From: Bacteriovorax stolpii
GTDB taxonomy: Bacteria > Bdellovibrionota > Bacteriovoracia > Bacteriovoracales > Bacteriovoracaceae
NCBI GenBank assembly: GCA_945862475.1
Contig: CAMAYW010000003.1
Span: 1 to 27,848 of the forward strand
Length of the DNA: 27,848 bases
Direction: 5' to 3'
Part shown: piece by piece, positions 16,683 through 24,700 of the stretch
Numbering within the stretch: the stretch's first letter is position 1
Layout of the letters: every line of letters begins with the position of its first letter
Notes under the pieces: generated by a model
The model's database searches: none
Seen by the model: only the letters and a program-made list of their open reading frames with translations
Told to the model about the DNA's origin: nothing
Made by a program: the position numbers and the translations under genes

Positions 16683-17421
16683 AAGGGATAAACTTTGGTG
16701 TTTTTTTGGAATATTCTCGGTAATCCTCTCGGGTTTGGTATTTTTCTTCTAAAAGAGGAACGCCTGTCACTTTGTAGATAAAGAAATTGATGGCGAAGGG
16801 CCCTATAATCGTCCAAAAGTTTTGAGGCTCAAAACTTGCAAAGTAAATTCCGTACCACAATAATACTTCTCCAAAATAATTCGGAAACCGGCAAAGTTTC
16901 CAGGGTCCAGACGTGCAAATATGTCCCTTATTTTGAGGCTGCGATTTCCACCAAGTGAGATAATGATCGGCGGAAATTTCGAGGACAAAACCTATCACCC
17001 AGATCAGGACCCCCAACCAATTTAAAATGGAAATTGTTTTACTTTCTTGCGCCATGGCCAAGGTCACAGGTAGTGAGACAATCAACATTAAAAAACCCTG
17101 AAAGAGGAAAACCTTAAAATAGGCCTGAAGATTTGAATGAGGCTTCCACGCCTCTCGAAATTTCGTATAGCGCGGGTCTTCGCCTTTACCGCGACTTCTC
17201 ATGAGAATATAACTTCCTAACCTTAAGCCCCAAATAGTAACAATGATCATGAGCAGTGCATTTTTAATAGATAGTGGATGATGGAAATAGGCAACTAACC
17301 CAATGACGATGAATCCCAACCCCCATCCAATGTCGATCACAGCAAAGTTTTTTCTAATCAAAGCGATAAAGAAAAAGATGTGAACAAAGATAAGAACAGC
17401 TAAGATAAGGTGGGTAATCAT
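16669..17421 (-). CDS. DUF1295 membrane protein, steroid 5-alpha-reductase-like
   Basis: A 250-residue integral membrane protein of the DUF1295 family, related to steroid 5-alpha-reductases and isoprenylcysteine methyltransferases. About six hydrophobic helices are visible. The conserved C-terminal block is intact: WWKSQPQNKGHICTSGPWKL, then RFPNYFGEVLLWYGIY (about residues 180-195), which in relatives binds NADPH or SAM. It likely reduces or modifies a lipid made by the neighbouring plus-strand genes. It is transcribed opposite to them; its start lies only 21 bases from the start of the SnoaL-like gene, and its end overlaps DUF1365 by 14 bases. Confidence 0.9.
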   Translation of the reverse strand: MITHLILAVLIFVHIFFFIALIRKNFAVIDIGWGLGFIVIGLVAYFHHPLSIKNALLMIIVTIWGLRLGSYILMRSRGKGEDPRYTKFREAWKPHSNLQAYFKVFLFQGFLMLIVSLPVTLAMAQESKTISILNWLGVLIWVIGFVLEISADHYLTWWKSQPQNKGHICTSGPWKLCRFPNYFGEVLLWYGIYFASFEPQNFWTIIGPFAINFFIYKVTGVPLLEEKYQTREDYREYSKKTPKFIPFTRP

Positions 17422-17442
17422 TTTAACTCCAAGGATGCACCA

Positions 17443-17937
17443 ATGAAGATTATACTCCTAATTCTCCTTTTTATGTCATCTCTTGGGTGGGGACAAACTA
17501 TGAACAACATGACAAATAGAGAAAAATTTCAGTTTATTTTTGAAAAACTCACGAAAGATAATCTTTACTTAATTGATGAGTTTTATGATCCAAACATTGA
17601 GTTTCACGATCCTGTTGGCATGATTAAAGGAACTAAGAAAATTAAGGCTTATTACGAAAATATGTACAAGAATGTGAAGACTATCCGCTTTGATTTTTCA
17701 CACTTTGTAGAGGCCGGTGACGACGTTGTTGGCGTTTGGACTATGACATTGGAAACAGATAAACTTAATGATGGGAAACCTATTGTTCTCCCAGGGACTT
17801 CAGTCATCAAATTCTCTAAGGGAAAAGCGATATATCATCGTGATTATTTTGATATGGGCGCCTTTGTTTATGAAAATGTCCCAGTTCTGGGATTTATCAT
17901 TAAGAAAGTCAAAGATCGCTTCAAGGTAGAGGAATGA
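17443..17937 (+). CDS. Secreted SnoaL/NTF2-like protein
   Basis: A 164-residue protein with an N-terminal signal peptide (MKIILLILLFMSSLGWGQ, cleavage probably after GWGQ or nearby) followed by a SnoaL/nuclear-transport-factor-2-like cone fold: FEKLTKDNLYLIDEFYDPNIEFHDPVG is the typical opening, ending with a helix and GFIIKKVKDRFK. The start is ATG 17443 with AAGGA eight bases upstream; a longer frame from GTG 17410 would hide the signal peptide and overlap the divergent gene. SnoaL-like proteins recur in DUF1295/DUF1365/Cfa neighbourhoods. Predicted location is the periplasm. It may bind a lipid or act as a small enzyme; no catalytic residues can be assigned. Confidence 0.85.
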   Translation: MKIILLILLFMSSLGWGQTMNNMTNREKFQFIFEKLTKDNLYLIDEFYDPNIEFHDPVGMIKGTKKIKAYYENMYKNVKTIRFDFSHFVEAGDDVVGVWTMTLETDKLNDGKPIVLPGTSVIKFSKGKAIYHRDYFDMGAFVYENVPVLGFIIKKVKDRFKVEE

Positions 17938-18578
17938 ACCGCCTTGATACTCTCATCAGCCTTGTTAAACCTTACTACCAATCCGAAGATCCCGCCCATG
18001 ATTGGGCCCACGTCTTAAGGGTTGCTTCCAATGCTGAGATCATCTGTAAGAATCTTAAGATTGGCACAGAAATCCCTCTAGCGGGTGCCTATTGCCATGA
18101 CCTTATTAATCTTCCGAAAGATCATCCTGAACGAAAGAAGGCATCGTTTCTCTCAGCTGAAGCGGCGAAAAAACTTCTTATTAAATCAGGTTTTAGCATA
18201 GATGAGATTATACTCATCCAGAGTGCAATCATTGAGCATAGTTACTCCGCAGGAGCTAAGGCCAGTTCTCTTGAATCGGAAATTGTACAGGATGCTGATC
18301 GATTAGATGCACTTGGGGCGATTGGAATTCTAAGATGTGCTGCCGTTAATACTAAAATGAAATCTTCTTTTTACCATTTTGAAGACCCTCTTGCTCAAAG
18401 CCGAGAATATAATGACAAGAACTATATGCTTGATCATTACTTTGTAAAATTATTTAAATTACCAGAACTCATGAATACTCTGCCCGCCAAAAAACTAGCT
18501 TTAGAACGAGTAGAATTTATGAAAAAATTTTTAGATCAAATGATGAATGAAGTGAGAAATCAAGATGTGGATCATTGA
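17934..18578 (+). CDS. HD-domain phosphohydrolase
   Basis: A 214-residue metal-dependent HD-superfamily hydrolase resembling the YedJ-type predicted phosphohydrolases. The metal-binding set is H26 (AHDWAHVLRV), H55-D56 (CHD) and the downstream D120/D122 (QDADRLDALGAIGI), so the site looks complete. The substrate (a nucleotide or other phosphate ester) cannot be told from sequence. It starts in an ATGA overlap with the SnoaL-like gene and overlaps the methionine sulfoxide reductase gene by 14 bases, so these three genes are probably co-transcribed although no functional link is obvious. Confidence 0.88.
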   Translation: MNRLDTLISLVKPYYQSEDPAHDWAHVLRVASNAEIICKNLKIGTEIPLAGAYCHDLINLPKDHPERKKASFLSAEAAKKLLIKSGFSIDEIILIQSAIIEHSYSAGAKASSLESEIVQDADRLDALGAIGILRCAAVNTKMKSSFYHFEDPLAQSREYNDKNYMLDHYFVKLFKLPELMNTLPAKKLALERVEFMKKFLDQMMNEVRNQDVDH

Positions 18579-19050
18579 AGCGAAATACGGACAGGATGAC
18601 TTCTATCTAAATCTAGAAAAAGAAATTTTATCTTTAATTGATGGTGAAAAAAATCTCATTGCCAATCTTTCAAACATTTCCTCATGGATTTATCACACTA
18701 TTCCGAATCTTAATTGGTGTGGATTCTATCTTTGGGACAAAACAGATCAAGAACTTATTCTAGGACCTTTTCAGGGAAAACCCGCTTGTATACGGATCAA
18801 ACCACATCGTGGAGTTTGTGGAGCATCCTATAGTCAAAAAAAGACTTTAAGAATTTCTGATGTTCATGAATTTCAAGGTCACATCGCATGTGACTCACAA
18901 ACGAACTCAGAACTAGTCATTCCCTTAATAAAAAATGATCTCGTTTTTGGTGTTCTTGATCTTGATTCACCGCTAAGAAGCAATTTCACTGAAGAGGACG
19001 AGACGAAACTTACCTATCTTATGAATCGTGTGAGTGAGTTGATTTTTTAA
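18565..19050 (+). CDS. msrC: Free methionine-(R)-sulfoxide reductase
   Basis: A 161-residue GAF-domain enzyme that reduces free methionine-R-sulfoxide, protecting against oxidative stress in the cytosol. It matches E. coli MsrC/YebR closely: NWCGFYL, LGPFQGKPACIRI, GVCG and DVHEFQGHIACDSQTNSEL. The three catalytic/resolving cysteines are present as C75, C85 and C109, with the 10- and 24-residue spacings I recall for MsrC (C84, C94, C118). A fourth Cys (C52) is extra. The start is ATG 18565, inside the end of the HD gene. The stop codon shares the palindrome TTAA with the convergent MFS gene stop (19047-19050). Confidence 0.93.
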   Translation: MWIIEAKYGQDDFYLNLEKEILSLIDGEKNLIANLSNISSWIYHTIPNLNWCGFYLWDKTDQELILGPFQGKPACIRIKPHRGVCGASYSQKKTLRISDVHEFQGHIACDSQTNSELVIPLIKNDLVFGVLDLDSPLRSNFTEEDETKLTYLMNRVSELIF

Positions 19051-20300
19051 GCAGCTTCCTCTGCGATGTTAATGTCACAGTCTTCTTCCTCATCGGTTGG
19101 ATGGTCTTTAAAGAAATAATAATACAACGCTATCGCAAGGGCATAAAACGAGCCAGCGACATAAAATGTTTGTCCAAAGGAGTAGTGCTCAATCAAGTAT
19201 CCACCAAGTCTTGTACTCGTAGTGTATACCATGTGATAAAAGAATATAATTGTAGCGGAGGCAAAAATACTTTCCTCCTCTTTGACTCTTTCCATTTCAA
19301 ACATACTCGTGATTGGACCAGACATATTCATCAGCATCCCACGCATAAAAAAACAACTCAATACCAGAGTAATATTTCCTGTGAGACCCATGGTGATCAT
19401 GAAAGGAATGGAAAATAAGCCAGTTAAAACGATGAACTTTAAATGAGTCGTTTTTCGGATGATTGTGGGAGTGACGAAAATCCCCAAGAAAATAAAAAGC
19501 TGCAAAAACGCGTACGCAACTCCAATTTTGTCTGTGGAAAGATTAAATTTTTCCTTTAAATAAAGATTCATAAAGGGAACGATGAGGCCCCCACCAAAAG
19601 CAAAACACAATTTTGGTAAGATGAGTTTCGAGAGTATTTTCCAATTTTTATTTTTTATTCCCTCAAACAACTTCTTATTGGATTTCATCGCTGGAATTCT
19701 TTTGATCCTTAGGAACATCATGTTTGAGGCGAAAACGATACCAAGAGCAATCATGATGGAAGATCTGTAAATTTCTACTTTTGATAATGCTGGGATTAGA
19801 CTTTCTAAGAAATCAGGTAGAAATCCCCCTATCAAATACCCCAGAAGGTGGGCGGCCATATTAAAAGAGGAGTTCATAGTAAAAAGGTGAACTCGTTGAT
19901 CTGGTTTAGAGTTTTTAAGATAGAAAGGTGAAACGGAAATATTAAACAGGGCCTGAAACATGCTCGCTAAAAGGCCAAACGTAAAGAGTGCTCCCTCTTC
20001 TATATTCATCACTTGTAGCGTGTAAAAAATGGAGGATAAAACCATGCCAGTGGAGACGAGGTGCTTTACATGAAATTTTTCAATGATAAAGGCTGCAGGC
20101 ACCGCCATTAATGAGATTCCTAGTGAGGTCGTAGAGATTAATCCACCAATAGCAGACTCACCAAAGCCCAGCTCTTTTAGATAAAGATTAAATAACAAAC
20201 TATAAATAGAAAGACCCATCCCTTGAATAGCATTACCAAGGAGGAAGAGTTTTACGTTATTCGAAAGAGTAGAATAATGAGACAGATAGCTACGGAACAT
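19047..20300 (-). CDS. MFS transporter
   Basis: A 417-residue major facilitator superfamily permease with about 12 membrane helices, a basic central loop (FLRIKRIPAMKSNKKLFEGIKNK in part) and an acidic cytosolic tail ending in DEEEDCDINIAEEAA. No substrate is evident; the first-helix region GNAIQGMGLSIYSLLFNLYLK is typical of drug/metabolite efflux-type members. It starts at ATG 20300 with GGAGG about 12 bases upstream, and diverges from the small-ORF/PLP pair with 283 bases between, so it could export the product of that locus; this is inference from position only. Its stop overlaps the msrC stop by 4 bases. Confidence 0.9.
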   Translation of the reverse strand: MFRSYLSHYSTLSNNVKLFLLGNAIQGMGLSIYSLLFNLYLKELGFGESAIGGLISTTSLGISLMAVPAAFIIEKFHVKHLVSTGMVLSSIFYTLQVMNIEEGALFTFGLLASMFQALFNISVSPFYLKNSKPDQRVHLFTMNSSFNMAAHLLGYLIGGFLPDFLESLIPALSKVEIYRSSIMIALGIVFASNMMFLRIKRIPAMKSNKKLFEGIKNKNWKILSKLILPKLCFAFGGGLIVPFMNLYLKEKFNLSTDKIGVAYAFLQLFIFLGIFVTPTIIRKTTHLKFIVLTGLFSIPFMITMGLTGNITLVLSCFFMRGMLMNMSGPITSMFEMERVKEEESIFASATIIFFYHMVYTTSTRLGGYLIEHYSFGQTFYVAGSFYALAIALYYYFFKDHPTDEEEDCDINIAEEAA

Positions 20301-20527
20301 GGGTTGATTTTACCTCCAACCGCAATTGATTCCTATTCGGTAAATTTTCTCCCCTTGGGATTTGTCCCTGGCCTTGATGAGGTTGGATTAAGATTCTTTT
20401 AATTGAATGTTCCCTGAAGCCTACCAAAGATGGCATCGAATGGTCGGAAGTTGCTCGTTTTGAAAACCTGCAGCCACTTGGTTCTTTGTAATTTCAGTAA
20501 CATATGCGAACTCTTTTAAATTTAAAG

Positions 20528-20556
20528 GGGACAAAAAACTGGTTTCGTGGTTAAAT
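20528..20556 (+). promoter_or_regulatory. Candidate promoter of small ORF and PLP gene
   Basis: GGGACA (20528-20533) and TTAAAT (20551-20556) are separated by 17 bases, each matching four of six consensus positions, and would start transcription about 20 bases before the small ORF. A fair but unproven sigma-70-type promoter. Confidence 0.3.
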
Positions 20557-20583
20557 AGATGAAAGTACAAATTTTTAGAGTTT

Positions 20584-20748
20584 ATGGACAATAAAAAAGA
20601 CGCAAGTAATTCTTCAGAAAAGTCATCGACCGAAATCCTAGTAGATTTTGGAGAGGATTTTGGAACTGTCTCAAAACAAGAGATATCAGATATTTTTCTT
20701 GATATTCATGCGGCCGTATCTCCTCTAGACCCATTAAACAAAAAGTAA
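20584..20748 (+). CDS. Small acidic 54-residue peptide, candidate precursor
   Basis: An ATG-to-TAA frame of 54 codons ends one base before the PLP gene's GTG start, an arrangement typical of translational coupling. The peptide begins MDNKKDASNSSEKSST (hydrophilic), continues with an acidic/aromatic middle (ILVDFGEDFGTVSKQE) and a short amphipathic stretch (ISDIFLDIHAAV), and ends SPLDPLNKK. It has no Cys, no signal peptide and no membrane segment. The ribosome site (TAGAG, 5 bases upstream) is weak. It matches no family I know. Near a PqqD-like protein it could be a RiPP precursor or a peptide carrier; it could equally be a conserved small regulatory protein or not translated. Confidence 0.5.
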   Translation: MDNKKDASNSSEKSSTEILVDFGEDFGTVSKQEISDIFLDIHAAVSPLDPLNKK

Positions 20749-20749
20749 A

Positions 20750-21937
20750 GTGTCTAACTATCAATCTCAAAAAAATGCCGAGATCGAATGGATACGTGAG
20801 TTCTCCCAGTCAAATAACATTACCATTAGTACATACTCGATTGATAAAAAATTTCAAATAATGAAGGAGCTGAAATCTGAAGTGATTAAACAGCTCAAAA
20901 ATTCCATCACTCTTATTCATCCACTACAGAATTCCTATTTTGGCAAAAAAGTTTCTTATCGTTACCAGAGACAAGATTTTCGTATAGAAGACACATCCCA
21001 ACTAGAAATTTTTTATCCCGGCTTAAAAAGTGAACAACACGTACAAGGATATTTTACTCAAAGTGGTCAAGCGGCAACGTTAGGATTGTTTCATCATTTA
21101 AAAAAAACGTATCCTAAACTATCCATTAGATTAATCTCTCCCAAAATTTACTTTGAAACACTAAGAGTGTTTGAGGGTCTTTCAATACCACAAGACAAAA
21201 AATCTAAAATTGGTTTTATTGATAGTTGTACATCTACGACTCATCCGATGGAATACCTCGAAGGAAAAAACTTAAAGCAATTGATTGTCGATACAACTAC
21301 CTGGGGTTTAAGCTCCGAAGAGATTCAATCAATTATAAATTGGGCAAGGGATCATCAGGTCGTTTTATACCTCATCAGAAGCTATATTAAGCTCGACTGC
21401 TTAGGGGGAGAATACGGTTTACTTGGTTCAATCGTAAAATTAAACTCACATATTTCTCCTGAAGAAAACAAAACATTTTTAGAGACTCTTTCTTATTGTG
21501 GCTCGCTCGCAATCCATGAAAATATTTATCCTTTCCTGTGGGATAAAAAATTTCTTGATCTCGCCAGCAAAAGAGTCGAAAGAATACGATCTAACACAAG
21601 ATATCTCGTTAATGAACTTGGACCCTATCTTCAGTCCATCAATCCACTCATAAGAGTGACTTGTTATCAGCATGAGCTTTACTTTGGAGTCTACTACCCT
21701 AAGAAGGATGACTTGATGCCAGAAATCTTTTTAAAACTCTCCATCTTGCATCAAATACCGAGTCGATTCTGCGATAGCTTTGGTTTTGATTTTCCAAGTT
21801 TAACAAATGTCCTTTCGATCTACGAAAAAAGCCAGGAATCTGCACTCCGATTTTGTCCTGGAGATAATGAAGACATCAAAGAAAACCTATTAAAACTTCT
21901 TAAGGATTATTTCGCAGTTTTCTTCCGAGAAATTTAA
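20750..21937 (+). CDS. Fold-type-I PLP-dependent enzyme
   Basis: A 395-residue protein that looks like a divergent fold-type-I pyridoxal-phosphate enzyme (aminotransferase/Cys-Met-metabolism superfamily). A glycine/alanine PLP-phosphate loop (TQSGQAAT, 103-110), an Asp at the expected place to hold the pyridine nitrogen (LIVDTT, D181) and a candidate Schiff-base lysine K214 (RSYIKLDCLGGEYGLLGS) are in the right order. The N-terminal 90 residues and the tail are unusual. The reaction could be transamination, elimination or decarboxylation. The start is GTG 20750, one base after the small-ORF stop. The last 38 bases overlap the convergent PLP decarboxylase gene. Confidence 0.65.
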   Translation: MSNYQSQKNAEIEWIREFSQSNNITISTYSIDKKFQIMKELKSEVIKQLKNSITLIHPLQNSYFGKKVSYRYQRQDFRIEDTSQLEIFYPGLKSEQHVQGYFTQSGQAATLGLFHHLKKTYPKLSIRLISPKIYFETLRVFEGLSIPQDKKSKIGFIDSCTSTTHPMEYLEGKNLKQLIVDTTTWGLSSEEIQSIINWARDHQVVLYLIRSYIKLDCLGGEYGLLGSIVKLNSHISPEENKTFLETLSYCGSLAIHENIYPFLWDKKFLDLASKRVERIRSNTRYLVNELGPYLQSINPLIRVTCYQHELYFGVYYPKKDDLMPEIFLKLSILHQIPSRFCDSFGFDFPSLTNVLSIYEKSQESALRFCPGDNEDIKENLLKLLKDYFAVFFREI

Positions 21938-23000
21938 TTTCAGCTTTGGGTATACCATTGAATGAAATATTCCACTCACTTGAATATCCAGTAATGTCAC
22001 AGAGTAAAATATGACTCCCAATGGATAGGCTGACATCTCCATGACTTTGAAAAGGTTGCGATCGATCAAATTCATAACAAGTAGGACCCTCTAAAACAAT
22101 CTCTTTTGGAGAAAATTTATCGAGCTTTAGTGAATCATTTAATATGCCGGCCAGGACGGGACGAGACCATTTTAAATGCGCCAAGAAAGAAAGAGATGAA
22201 TAGATTCTTAATTGATGATCTTCTAGTATGTATTTTTCAATCGGAGCAATGGCGTGGCCAGCTCCCTTGACTAGCGCTCTACCTGGCTCAATGTGTACAT
22301 GAAAATGGTCTTTTAATTCAGAAAGTAAGTCATGTAGTTCCTCCGCAGAGAAGTGATGCAAACTGCCCCCGAGATTGAAAATATATCCTTGTCCAGCAAA
22401 AGCCTTAAATTCTTTTTTTATTGATTTTATTATTTCTCTGGAAATTTCCTTGGTGTTCTCTTCCAAACCTTGATGGACATGAAAACCTTTAAAGTGATGA
22501 TCACTTAGAATCCTATCTTTAAGAGATATGATGTCACTCAGTTTAACTCCAAATCGACTAAGACCCTTTTCCCCAAAGAGTTCTGAGGAAGAAATTCTTA
22601 TGACATAATCAATTCCTTGAGATGTCACCTTGTCTAAATCATATAAGTCGCTAACATTATAAATAAATCTGCAAGAGTGACTTTTCGACTTAAAAAACTC
22701 AATCTCCTTTGCAAGCATGGCATTCGTAATCCATATTGTGTGCTCGGGAAGAACGAACTGTTCAATCTTCTCCCACTCATTTCGATTAGAAATATCAAAT
22801 CCATCAACAAAATGCTTTGTCAGATCAATCATATCCTCATGAGAAAGTGATTTTATGGCATAAGACCAAGTCGCTCCTACCTCCTTTGTGATTTTCCTAA
22901 AAGATCTTAAATTTTCTTCAATCTTTTCGAAATCAAAAATAATGAGTGGTCGATCAGTTACCTTTAAAGATTCTCTAAGGATAGCTGGATTAATCTTCAT
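21900..23000 (-). CDS. Fold-type-III PLP decarboxylase
   Basis: A 366-residue alanine-racemase-fold PLP enzyme of the diaminopimelate/ornithine/carboxynorspermidine decarboxylase group. K50 (TWSYAIKS) would form the Schiff base; FHVHQG (173-178), NLGGS (209-213) and EPGR (238-241) bind the cofactor, and C308 with D312 (GPTCYEFD) correspond to the catalytic Cys and substrate-binding Asp contributed by the dimer partner. So decarboxylation of an amino acid is likely, substrate unknown. The start ATG overlaps the carbamoyltransferase stop by 11 bases with GGAG just upstream. It is the last gene of the minus-strand operon and overlaps the convergent PLP gene by 38 bases. Confidence 0.87.
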   Translation of the reverse strand: MKINPAILRESLKVTDRPLIIFDFEKIEENLRSFRKITKEVGATWSYAIKSLSHEDMIDLTKHFVDGFDISNRNEWEKIEQFVLPEHTIWITNAMLAKEIEFFKSKSHSCRFIYNVSDLYDLDKVTSQGIDYVIRISSSELFGEKGLSRFGVKLSDIISLKDRILSDHHFKGFHVHQGLEENTKEISREIIKSIKKEFKAFAGQGYIFNLGGSLHHFSAEELHDLLSELKDHFHVHIEPGRALVKGAGHAIAPIEKYILEDHQLRIYSSLSFLAHLKWSRPVLAGILNDSLKLDKFSPKEIVLEGPTCYEFDRSQPFQSHGDVSLSIGSHILLCDITGYSSEWNISFNGIPKAEIKFLGRKLRNNP

Positions 23001-24699
23001 GTCTCTCCAAAAGATAGTCGTTAATCATAATATAATTAACCTTTGAATCATCCATGAATTTTTTAGCATCGTTTATATCTTCAAGGATTGGCTGGTTCAT
23101 AATATTAAGACTCGTATTCAATAAGACTGACTCCCCTGAGAGATTTTTAAACATCTTTAACAGATTATAGAAGCGAGCATTTTGCTTCTCTGTTATCGTT
23201 TGTATTCTACAGGTATCATCTTTGTGAGTAACACCAATAAGATAATTTTTTTTATTCATTTTTATCTTAGGTGCAAATGTCATAAAGGGAGCATGGAAGC
23301 TTTTCTCTACTTCAAAATAATCACTAACATCTTCTTGAACAACAGAAGCTCCATATGGTCTAAATTCTTCACGAAATTTAATATGAGCATTTAGATATTC
23401 TTTAACATGAGGGACATCCGGTCTAACGAGAAGACTTCGATTTCCAAGTGCTCGAGGACCAACCTCTGACGGTCCTTGAAAGATAGCAACAACATGCCCA
23501 TCATTGAGCACATGGGATGTATGCTCCCAAGGATGAATCTTATAAGTTGGAAAATGCTTTTTAATTTCTTCTAAACTCGTCTTCCCAGAGGGAACTCTTC
23601 CAAGGTAGGCATTGACCTCATCTAAAGAAACTGTACGAAATTTAATTTTACCTTTCCAATGGGCATGACATAAAACGGCTCCGATTGCGATACCTTCGTC
23701 ATTTGGAAAAGGTGGAATAAATATGTTTTTAAAATATTTTTCATCATAAATTTTCGAATTCGTTAAACAATTTAGAGCACAACCACCAACGAGTATTAAA
23801 TTTTCAAAATCAGGATATTGAACTTTGAGTTTTTTAACGAGCTCAACGACAACTTCTTCGAATTTATTTTGCACAGAAGCAGCGATATTGGCCGACTTTT
23901 GAAACTCGACACGTGGTTGAGAATCAAACTCTTTTTTGCCACGAAAGACTTGAAAAGGGTCCTTTATGATTTCACGCTGAAATTCAATGATCGAGTTAAC
24001 TTTTGTGGGCGTTCCATAGGCGGACAATCCCATCACTTTTCCTGCCTCTTGCCACGTACCAAAGATTCGACATGAGGCCAGGGAGAAGAAATTACCAAGT
24101 GAGCCACCTATAAAGTGGTCCACCTTTTCGACTTTTTCAAATTGCGTCCACTCTTTAAGGACAGGTGTAATTGTCCCTTGATCCAGCAAATAAACAGAGA
24201 GTGTTTCAAAATGAGCACCCTCTCCGGCCTCACCAAGGTCATTCTCGTTGAAGTAATCGATGAAGTGATCCTTTTTAGAACCACACCCATCGAAAACGAT
24301 AATGATCGCTTTTTCAAAAGGTGAAAATCCCCATGCAGAATAGGCATGGCATAAATGATGTCCAGGTTGAAAGATATTTGAATAAAAAAGAGTTGAAAAT
24401 TTCTCTAACTGAAACATCTCAAGATAGTCTTTATATGTTGAAACTTTCGAATATAAGTTTTCTAGGTCATGCGGATTCGTATGGAATGAATTGACTGAAA
24501 CATCCTGCGGAGTTAGTTTGGAAAATTTTTCAGGATAATCGTTCTTAAACTTTTTGAAAGCGACAAAAGGAAAATCACCTTGGTGTTTTCTTTTGGTAAA
24601 TCTCTCCGATTGATACACTTCTAATGAATATTCCGTATCACTTTTGATATTCAAATATGCGATACCCGTATCATGTCTTCCGACATTTATACCGATCAT
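22990..24699 (-). CDS. NodU/CmcH-type O-carbamoyltransferase
   Basis: A 569-residue carbamoyltransferase of the NodU/CmcH/TobZ family, which makes carbamoyl-AMP from carbamoyl phosphate and ATP, then carbamoylates a hydroxyl of an antibiotic, sugar or Nod factor. The N-terminal HxxGxH-like metal site region is HHLCHAYSAWG (114-124), and D137 starts the DGCG motif; the C-terminal YrdC-like part has GGCALN (305-310) and GPSEVGPRALGNRS (409-422), the ATP/carbamate signature. Length is typical. It starts one base after the PqqD-like stop with AAAGGG upstream. In this locus it predicts a carbamoylated product, perhaps on a sugar placed by the neighbouring glycosyltransferase-like gene. Confidence 0.92.
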   Translation of the reverse strand: MIGINVGRHDTGIAYLNIKSDTEYSLEVYQSERFTKRKHQGDFPFVAFKKFKNDYPEKFSKLTPQDVSVNSFHTNPHDLENLYSKVSTYKDYLEMFQLEKFSTLFYSNIFQPGHHLCHAYSAWGFSPFEKAIIIVFDGCGSKKDHFIDYFNENDLGEAGEGAHFETLSVYLLDQGTITPVLKEWTQFEKVEKVDHFIGGSLGNFFSLASCRIFGTWQEAGKVMGLSAYGTPTKVNSIIEFQREIIKDPFQVFRGKKEFDSQPRVEFQKSANIAASVQNKFEEVVVELVKKLKVQYPDFENLILVGGCALNCLTNSKIYDEKYFKNIFIPPFPNDEGIAIGAVLCHAHWKGKIKFRTVSLDEVNAYLGRVPSGKTSLEEIKKHFPTYKIHPWEHTSHVLNDGHVVAIFQGPSEVGPRALGNRSLLVRPDVPHVKEYLNAHIKFREEFRPYGASVVQEDVSDYFEVEKSFHAPFMTFAPKIKMNKKNYLIGVTHKDDTCRIQTITEKQNARFYNLLKMFKNLSGESVLLNTSLNIMNQPILEDINDAKKFMDDSKVNYIMINDYLLERHED

Positions 24700-24700
24700 T

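Noticed and set aside
20460..20491. TTGAAA as a -35 box for the small ORF
   Set aside because: No acceptable -10 box lies 16-18 bases downstream; the GGGACA/TTAAAT pair at 20528-20556 fits better.
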